From Roseiarcus sp963749715 (lineage in GTDB: Bacteria; Pseudomonadota; Alphaproteobacteria; Rhizobiales; Beijerinckiaceae): a stretch of 64,000 nt of DNA. The position numbers were made by a program, and so were the translations under genes. The notes under the pieces are model-generated. The model was not told where the DNA came from. It saw nothing but the letters and a program-made list of their open reading frames with translations, and ran no database searches. The DNA lies in the NCBI GenBank assembly GCA_963749715.1, contig CAVVNR010000013.1, forward strand, positions 139,567-203,566. Direction: 5' to 3'. Shown here piece by piece: positions 55,256 to 64,000 of this stretch; the stretch's first letter is position 1, and each line of letters opens with the position of its first letter.

Positions 55256-59401
<4,146 letters not shown>

Positions 59402-59431
59402 AGGGGGGCAGGCTAGTCGATGGTTTGCGCT

Positions 59432-59584
59432 ATGGGCAAACGCAATGATCGAAGCGTCGGTTTCGCTGGAGGCCTGATGGGCGGCATTGACCTACGGCAG
59501 CTTTTCGAGGAACTCCGCCCGTACCGGATGCCAACCAAGAACGCGCGCTCAGGGTCGAAAGCTGCCAAGCTGATCGAGTTTTGA
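59432..59584 (+). CDS. Small reading frame after the restriction island
   Basis: A 50-residue frame, MGKRNDRSVGFAGGLMGGID followed by LRQLFEELRPYRMPTKNARS and a Lys-rich end. It follows the helicase gene by about 30 bases on the same strand. No family recognised and no strong ribosome site; an ATG at 59420 is an alternative start. It may be the last gene of the island or chance. Confidence 0.35.
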   Translation: MGKRNDRSVGFAGGLMGGIDLRQLFEELRPYRMPTKNARSGSKAAKLIEF

Positions 59585-59609
59585 CCAGAGAGCTGGGCGC
59601 CGGCTTGGA

Positions 59610-60077
59610 TCAGCACTCCGGGGTTTGGCGCTCGCCGACGTATTTTCCGGCCCGGTCGTAGATGAGTTTGTGGATCACGCAGCCGCCTTGCGCGTTCGCA
59701 TCGAAGCTCTCGGACGCGGCGGCGGGGAAGACGTTGAGCGCCGGCGCGCCGACCACGACGAGCGGGCTGCCGCCGGCCGCGGACCCGGTGTCGGCGTAGG
59801 CATATGGCGAAAACCAGAAGCCCGAGCCGAAGAAGCCGCCGCCGTTCCGGAACCGGCCGTTGCGGCTAAAGCGGTTCTCGCCGCGCCACGCCCATGAGGA
59901 ACGGCTCCCGTGCCGCGAGCCCAGCGCGGACATATGGCCATGAACGGGGCCGCCGCGCATGACCGGGGCGCGGAACGACGAGGCCCCATGAGCGAGCGGG
60001 GCTTCAACGCCAAGCGAAAGGAAGAGCGTGACCGCGGCGGACGCGGAAACCGCCCTCATCAGGAGGGAAGTACGCAT
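59610..60077 (-). CDS. Exported protein, unknown function
   Basis: A 155-residue protein with a signal peptide (residues 1-28, ending APLAHG) and a mature part rich in Gly, Phe, Arg and Asn (RFRNGGGFFGSGFWFSPYAY) then a conserved-looking C-terminus, VIHKLIYDRAGKYVGERQTP. Similar small secreted proteins occur in Rhizobiales without known role. The ATG at 60077 has AGGAGGG on the other side only; upstream GAGATATGTCCCC is weak, but the signal peptide fixes the start. Confidence 0.65.
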   Translation of the reverse strand: MRTSLLMRAVSASAAVTLFLSLGVEAPLAHGASSFRAPVMRGGPVHGHMSALGSRHGSRSSWAWRGENRFSRNGRFRNGGGFFGSGFWFSPYAYADTGSAAGGSPLVVVGAPALNVFPAAASESFDANAQGGCVIHKLIYDRAGKYVGERQTPEC

Positions 60078-60207
60078 GGGGACATATCTCCGGCGCCGCA
60101 ACGGCAACCTTAGCGGGAATCCGGCGCCGGAGTCGAGGGCCTTTCGGCCGGCGGGTCTCGCCGCTGTTCGTTCTGCGTTTTGGTCGAACCGCGGCCGTCG
60201 GGGAAAA

Positions 60208-61046
60208 CGGTGACACATGCATGTTTGCTCATTTCTTGCGGCGGTTCCGCGTCCTTATCCCCTTGACCGCCTTCGCCGCAGCGGGGCTCTTGCGTCCCCG
60301 TTTGCCGGGTCGCGGATCGCGCCCGGTCTGGGCCGCAAGGCGGTCGAGGAACGCGGCTGCGCCAAGCGGGCGGCCGATGGTTTCGGCGGCGCGCAAGGCG
60401 GCGATCCGGGCGGGCTCGGGCTCTTCGACGAGGAGATCGGCGAAGCGGCCGCCGCAGCGTTCGATCAGCGGGGCGACCTCAACCAGCCGGTCGTCGCGCC
60501 CGTCAAGATGCGCGCGGACGCTCGACCACGGCCAATCCTCCGCTTTGGCGACGAGCCCCGCCCTGACCGGGTTCAGCGCGACATAGCGCGCCGCGTCCAT
60601 CAGATGATCCTCGTCCATCACGACCGAGGAAAAGCGCGCCTGGAAGAGATGGCCCGTCACCCGCATCCGCGCGTTGACGAAGGCCGAATAGCGCCGATGC
60701 GCCTTGCCGAGCGCCCGCCCGAGACCTTCCGGCGTGCGCGGCGTCAGGATCAGGTGGACGTGGTTGGGCATGAGGCAATAGCTCCACACCGCCACCCCCT
60801 CGCGCCGGCAGGCCTCATGCAGGAGATCGCGGTAAAGCGCGTAATCCTCCTCGCCGAAAAACACCCGCTCGCGCCGATTGCCGCGCTGGGTGACATGATG
60901 GGGCAAGTCGGGAACGACAAACCGGCCGATGCGCGCCATGCAACCTCCCAAAGAAGCGATCGCCGACGGCGACACTCGCCGATGAAAGGGAAATATGCAA
61001 GTGTCACCGTAATCCCGTAAAATATCAAGTGTCACCGTAATCCGGG
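60208..61046. repeat. GTGTCACCG boxes flanking the RAYT gene
   Basis: Right of the gene, CAAGTGTCACCGTAATCC occurs twice (60998-61015 and 61026-61043) as a direct repeat with a 28-base period. Left of the gene the inverted form ACGGTGACAC lies at 60208-60217. The gene is thus enclosed by facing boxes with the core GTGTCACCGT, as expected if they mark the element's ends. Confidence 0.55.
60229..60939 (-). CDS. REP-associated tyrosine transposase (RAYT, Y1 family)
   Basis: A 236-residue Y1/HUH transposase of the single-copy RAYT type. The HUH metal site is MPNHVHLILTP (His60, His62), and the catalytic Tyr lies in DAARYVALNPVRAGLV. The start ARIGRFVVPDLPHHVTQRGN is diagnostic. RAYTs mobilise or process REP-like palindromes. 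This copy is bracketed by GTGTCACCG boxes in opposite orientation (60208-60217 on the left; 61001-61010 and 61029-61038 on the right), which may be its recognition sites. The C-terminal tail is Arg/Lys-rich. Confidence 0.88.
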   Translation of the reverse strand: MARIGRFVVPDLPHHVTQRGNRRERVFFGEEDYALYRDLLHEACRREGVAVWSYCLMPNHVHLILTPRTPEGLGRALGKAHRRYSAFVNARMRVTGHLFQARFSSVVMDEDHLMDAARYVALNPVRAGLVAKAEDWPWSSVRAHLDGRDDRLVEVAPLIERCGGRFADLLVEEPEPARIAALRAAETIGRPLGAAAFLDRLAAQTGRDPRPGKRGRKSPAAAKAVKGIRTRNRRKK

Positions 61047-61049
61047 GGA

Positions 61050-61140
61050 AGCGATCCGGAGGTCGGGCGGCGCGGCGGTGACTCTGGATCGCCGCGTCGC
61101 GCTTGCGGCGCTCCTCGCGATGACAATTCCGCTAGCCGGC
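61050..61140. repeat. Dispersed intergenic element (GATCGCC...CGCGATGAC type)
   Basis: The stretch around TGGATCGCCGCGTCGCGCTTGCGGCGCTCCTCGCGATGAC resembles a common intergenic element of Rhizobiales whose frames read as repeat peptides (for example IVIARSAASATRRS). It contains GC-rich self-complementary pieces. No second copy was identified in this window, so the call rests on recall. Confidence 0.35.
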
Positions 61141-61150
61141 TCTCGCCTGC

Positions 61151-62566
61151 TCACCTCACCAAAGTCAGCTTGCGCGCCGCGCGGGTGAGCCCGGTATAGA
61201 GCCAGCGCGCCCGATGCTCGCGGAAGGCGAAGCTTTCGTCGAACAGCATCACGTTGTCCCACTGCGAGCCCTGAGCTTTATGGACGGTGAGCGCATAGCC
61301 GTAATCGAACTCGTCCAACTCGCGCCGGAGAGCAAAGGCGAGCTCGCCCTCCTTGCCCTCGAAGAAGGCCTTGAGCACGGCGACCTTGACGGCCGAGCGC
61401 GCGCCCTCGTCCTCCGAGCGCAGGGTCATCTTGACGAAGTCCTTCTTGACCCCGCCGAGCGTCTCGACCCGCCACAAACCCCCGTTGATGAGGCCTTTCG
61501 TGCGGTCGTTGCGCAAGCAGACCAGACGGTCGCCGGCGACCGGCAGAGGGTCGTCGAAGCCGTTGAGGCTTCGCATGCGCTGGTTATAGGCGCGGCGGGT
61601 GCGATTTGTCCCGACCAGCACCTGATCGGCCTTAAGCACCTCGGCGGCGTCAAGGGCGGCGCGCCGGATGACGCGCGTCTCGCCATAGGCGCCCTCCTCG
61701 AGTTCGCCGCCCGACCGCACCACCTCGGAGAGGCGGATGATCGGATTGTCGTGCGCCTGGCGATGGATCTGGGTCAGCATCACGTCCGGCGCGCCGTCGG
61801 TGAAATAGCCGCCCCCCTTGACCGGCGGCAATTGAAACGGATCGCCCAGGACCAGGATCGGCTTGCCGAACGAGAGGAGGTCGCGCGCGAGCTCCGCGTC
61901 GACCATCGAGCATTCGTCGATCACGATGAGCGAAGCGCGGGACGCCGGGCCGTCGGCGTTGAGGGTGAAGGTCGGGGCGCCCTCGGCGCCTTCGCTCGCC
62001 CGGTAGATCAGCGCGTGAATGGTGGTCGCGCCGGCGCAGCCCTTGCCACGCATGACGAGCGCCGCCTTGCCGGTGAAGGCGGCGAAGGCCGTCTCGCCGC
62101 GCGCGCCCTCGGCGATGTGGCGGGCGAGCGTCGTCTTGCCGACCCCGGCATAGCCGAACAGTCGGAACACCTGGGGCTCGCCAGCCTTGAGCCAGCGGCC
62201 GACCTGATCGATCGCCTCCGCCTGCTCGCGCGACCATTCGCGGCCGATCGGGCGCGCCGGCTGAGCGGCGGATGCGGCGGGCCGCTGCGCTTCGGCGGCC
62301 GTTTCCCTCACCGTCGCCTGCCGCGCCGCATCTGCGTCCGCGCGCTTCGGCTCGGCCTTCGCACCGCACCGCGAACAGACGGGCGGCTCTCGCTTAAGAT
62401 CGTAATATTTGGCCCCGCAGGCGAGGCATTGCCGCTTGGTCCCGAGCCGGCCGGCCGCCAGTTTCGTCTTCGTCAACAAACCCTCGCCCTCGGGCTTCGA
62501 GGCGCCCAAGCTTAAACGATCGGTAAAGATTTCGCGCGCAGCATCCAATAGAATTGTCGAAAACAT
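61151..62566 (-). CDS. RecD-like ATP-dependent helicase with N-terminal FYDLN-type zinc ribbon
   Basis: A 471-residue protein of two parts. Residues about 30-75 match the TIGR02300/FYDLN zinc-ribbon family (LGTKRQCLACGAKYYDLKRE, CSRCG). From about 108 an SF1 RecD/UvrD-type helicase begins: FGYAGVGKTTLARHI (Walker A), LIVIDECSMVDAELARDLLS (Walker B), VLGDPFQLPPV (motif III) and the C-terminal GYALTVHKAQGSQWDNVMLF (motif V/VI). The helicase alone is common in Alphaproteobacteria; the fusion is unusual. A TTG at 62476 with GAGGG would start just before the ribbon and may be the real start; the ATG at 62566 adds 30 residues. Confidence 0.8.
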   Translation of the reverse strand: MFSTILLDAAREIFTDRLSLGASKPEGEGLLTKTKLAAGRLGTKRQCLACGAKYYDLKREPPVCSRCGAKAEPKRADADAARQATVRETAAEAQRPAASAAQPARPIGREWSREQAEAIDQVGRWLKAGEPQVFRLFGYAGVGKTTLARHIAEGARGETAFAAFTGKAALVMRGKGCAGATTIHALIYRASEGAEGAPTFTLNADGPASRASLIVIDECSMVDAELARDLLSFGKPILVLGDPFQLPPVKGGGYFTDGAPDVMLTQIHRQAHDNPIIRLSEVVRSGGELEEGAYGETRVIRRAALDAAEVLKADQVLVGTNRTRRAYNQRMRSLNGFDDPLPVAGDRLVCLRNDRTKGLINGGLWRVETLGGVKKDFVKMTLRSEDEGARSAVKVAVLKAFFEGKEGELAFALRRELDEFDYGYALTVHKAQGSQWDNVMLFDESFAFREHRARWLYTGLTRAARKLTLVR

Positions 62567-62602
62567 CGCCAGCCAATGGCCTTCCGCGAGGAGAGCCGGC
62601 GC

Positions 62603-62630
62603 CTTGAACGTTCGAGCCTTGGCCCCATAT
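62603..62630 (+). promoter_or_regulatory. Sigma-32 heat-shock promoter of the hsp20 gene
   Basis: CTTGAA at 62603-62608 and CCCCATAT at 62623-62630, with a 14-base spacer, match the RpoH consensus almost perfectly. They lie about 115 bases before the hsp20 ATG on the same strand. This predicts heat-shock induction of hsp20 and the DUF1150 gene. Confidence 0.8.
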
Positions 62631-62745
62631 CAGACTGGTCCGGAACGGGTTTCGCCCGGTGCGGACGGGGTTGACGGCAACCGGAGCGGGCGCTTCTCGA
62701 TGAAGGCCTTAAGGTTCCGGGAGGCGCCTGAAAGGGGCTTCGAGC

Positions 62746-63174
62746 ATGGTGCGCGTGACGGCGCTGACGTCTCCGTTGCTGCTCGGTTTCGACGACCTGG
62801 AGCGGGCGCTCGACAAGGTTTCGAAGGCGGGGACGGACGGCTATCCGCCCTACAACATCGAGCGCATCGCCGCCGAGGGCGGCGAGCCGGAGCGGTTGCG
62901 CATCACGCTCGCCGTGGCTGGGTTCTCGCAGGACCAGATCGAGGTCACGGTCGAGGAGAACCAGCTCGCGATCCGCGGCCGGCAGCAGGAGGACAAGACG
63001 CGGGAATACTTGCATCGCGGCATCGCCGCCCGGCAATTCCAGCGCAGCTTCCTCCTTGCCGACGGCATGCAGGTCCTGAGCGCCGACCTCAAGCAGGGGC
63101 TGCTGTCGATCGATCTCGTTCGGCCGCAGCCTGAGCGGGTGGTGCGAACGATACGAATATCGGCCCGCGACTAG
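62746..63174 (+). CDS. Small heat-shock protein Hsp20 (IbpA type)
   Basis: A 142-residue ATP-independent holdase. The alpha-crystallin domain is clear: YPPYNIERIAAEGGEPERLR, ITLAVAGFSQDQIEV, the conserved GQQQ-like AIRGRQQ and the closing ADLKQGLLSIDL. Such proteins trap unfolding proteins for later refolding by DnaK. The ATG at 62746 follows a good GGAGG-like GGGAGG site farther up and an RpoH promoter. It precedes DUF1150, a pairing common in Rhizobiales. Confidence 0.9.
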   Translation: MVRVTALTSPLLLGFDDLERALDKVSKAGTDGYPPYNIERIAAEGGEPERLRITLAVAGFSQDQIEVTVEENQLAIRGRQQEDKTREYLHRGIAARQFQRSFLLADGMQVLSADLKQGLLSIDLVRPQPERVVRTIRISARD

Positions 63175-63224
63175 GAAGGCGGGCGCGGCGGGTCGAAGCG
63201 ACCGCCGGATGAAGGAGAGAGGCG

Positions 63225-63497
63225 ATGAGAGAAGAAAGCCACAAGGCCACGGCCCCGATCGAGGGCTTGACGGCGCAGGAATTCGCCCATTTTGGCGATG
63301 GCTCTCTCGCCTATGTGAAGACCATGAATTCCGAGGAGGTCGCCCGCCTCTTCCCCCAGGCGCCGCCGCTCAAGCCGGGCTTGACGCTGTTCGCGCTGCT
63401 CGGCGCCGACGGCTCGCCGATCATGCTGACCGATTCGAAGGACGCGGCGATCGCCAACGCCTGGGAGCACGAGCTCGAGACGGTGAGCCTGCACTGA
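63225..63497 (+). CDS. DUF1150 protein, partner of Hsp20
   Basis: A 90-residue DUF1150 protein: LTAQEFAHFGDGSLAYVKTM, then FALLGADGSPIMLTDSKDAA and ANAWEHELETVSLH. It is almost always next to a small heat-shock gene in Alphaproteobacteria, with no established function. AAGGAGAGAGG precedes the ATG. About 50 bases after hsp20, so probably in the same heat-shock transcript. Confidence 0.85.
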   Translation: MREESHKATAPIEGLTAQEFAHFGDGSLAYVKTMNSEEVARLFPQAPPLKPGLTLFALLGADGSPIMLTDSKDAAIANAWEHELETVSLH

Positions 63498-63539
63498 GAC
63501 GGGAGCCGCTGTGCGAAAGGAGGAAGAAAGCGAATCGGA

Positions 63540-64000
63540 ATGAGGATTCGCGGTCCCGTCAGCGTTAAGGATCGGCCCGGCATGCGCGCCTACCTCGATC
63601 TCATGCGCGAAGCGCTCGAAGGCGGCGCGATCCACGGCGGACCGCACCGGAACCAGCATGCGCTCGCGTTCGGCCGCCAGCTTCGCTTCGATCTGGCCCG
63701 AGGCTTCCCGCTGGTCACGACCAAGCGGCTGCACGTGAAGTCGATCGTGCGGCGAACTCATGTGGTTCTCCACGGCGACGCCAACGTCGCCTATCTCAAG
63801 TCGCACGGCGTCTCGATCTGGGACGAATGGGCCGACGCCGGGGGCGACCTCGGCCCGGTCTACGGCAAGCAATGGCGCGCGTGGGAAGGGCCGGACGGCC
63901 GCACGGTCGATCAGATCGCCTGGTGGTGAAGGGGATCCGCGCAACCCGAACTCGCGCCGCCTCATCGTCTCGGCCTGGAACGTGCCGAACTCGAGCAGAT
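63540..64000 (+). pseudogene. thyA: Thymidylate synthase ThyA, 5' part, frameshifted and cut by the window edge
   Basis: Thymidylate synthase makes dTMP from dUMP. The first frame gives MRAYLDLMREALEGG, the dUMP/folate region DLARGFPLVTTKRLH, WDEWADAGGDLGPVYGKQWR and stops at 63929 after VDQIAWW. Conserved sequence continues in other frames (RNPNSRRLIVSAWN, and in a further frame AELEQM) to the window end. Three single G losses within about 80 bases (near 63918, 63938 and 63980) repair it fully. ATG 63540 is the longest start; the ATG at 63582 (MRAYLDLM) fits the family better. The catalytic Cys lies beyond the edge. Confidence 0.85.

Overview
The window is a stretch of a high-GC chromosome with dense, short-gapped genes. 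The NAD-linked molybdenum/tungsten formate dehydrogenase (fds) operon, the RhaI/RhaD-type rhamnose pathway, the ccmIEFH cluster, the DUF2849-cysI-cysH-DUF934 operon, the Hsp20-DUF1150 pair and Rhizobiales-type intergenic repeats all point to an alphaproteobacterium of the order Hyphomicrobiales. A Beijerinckiaceae/Methylocystaceae relative is plausible, but the family is inferred, not shown.

Layout. 1-171: 5' end of a SCO1/SenC gene (minus). 314-7285: a LysR regulator and fdsG-fdsB-fdsA-fdhD-fdsD, which oxidise formate with NAD+ and mature the enzyme; a FUSC membrane protein follows. 9365-11340: a MarR-GNAT protein and a frameshifted hypothetical. 11413-17589: rhamnose catabolism (rhaI, rhaD reverse; rhaR, rhaM, rhaK forward) with a divergent control region but no transporter. 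17590-26437: intergenic repeats, small secreted proteins, a cyclic-nucleotide-domain protein, tRNA-Gly, a PEP-CTERM protein, a Tat-exported ferritin-like protein, ilvD, a sensor kinase and a lipoprotein. 26526-30524: cytochrome c maturation (ccmI, E, F, H). 30517-38430: septation protein, ftsY, a pseudouridine synthase, a large transglutaminase/DUF2126 protein and two small enzymes. 38491-43804: vapBC, a sugar-acid dehydratase, DUF190, nnrU, a methyltransferase and two tandem GYD genes. 43867-45782: tRNA-Arg and a two-gene TIR module. 45838-48535: obg, GNAT, rpmA, rplU. 48968-52224: assimilatory sulfate reduction operon. 52890-54293: an MBOAT acyltransferase. 54602-59401: a restriction-modification-like island (two DNA methylases and a GIY-YIG/helicase). 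59610-64000: a secreted protein, a RAYT-type transposase, a RecD-like helicase, heat-shock genes and thyA, cut by the window end.

Sequence quality matters here. At least ten conserved genes are interrupted by single-base indels or a nonsense codon, including the essential obg (two shifts), thyA (several lost G residues) and ccmF (amber codon 46). Conserved sequence resumes in another frame each time. The simplest reading is uncorrected sequencing or assembly error rather than genome decay, although the second methylase of the restriction island is much denser in shifts and may be a true pseudogene.

The best candidate for an undescribed system is the pair at 44073-45782. It joins a small TIR protein that keeps the catalytic glutamate to a second TIR-like protein that lacks it and is fused through a flexible linker to an RDD membrane domain. 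Also notable are loss of all three cysteines of the His/Cys3 iron-sulfur motif in FdsA, a RAYT gene bracketed by GTGTCACCG boxes, a zinc-ribbon/helicase fusion, and a dispersed palindromic repeat present twice.
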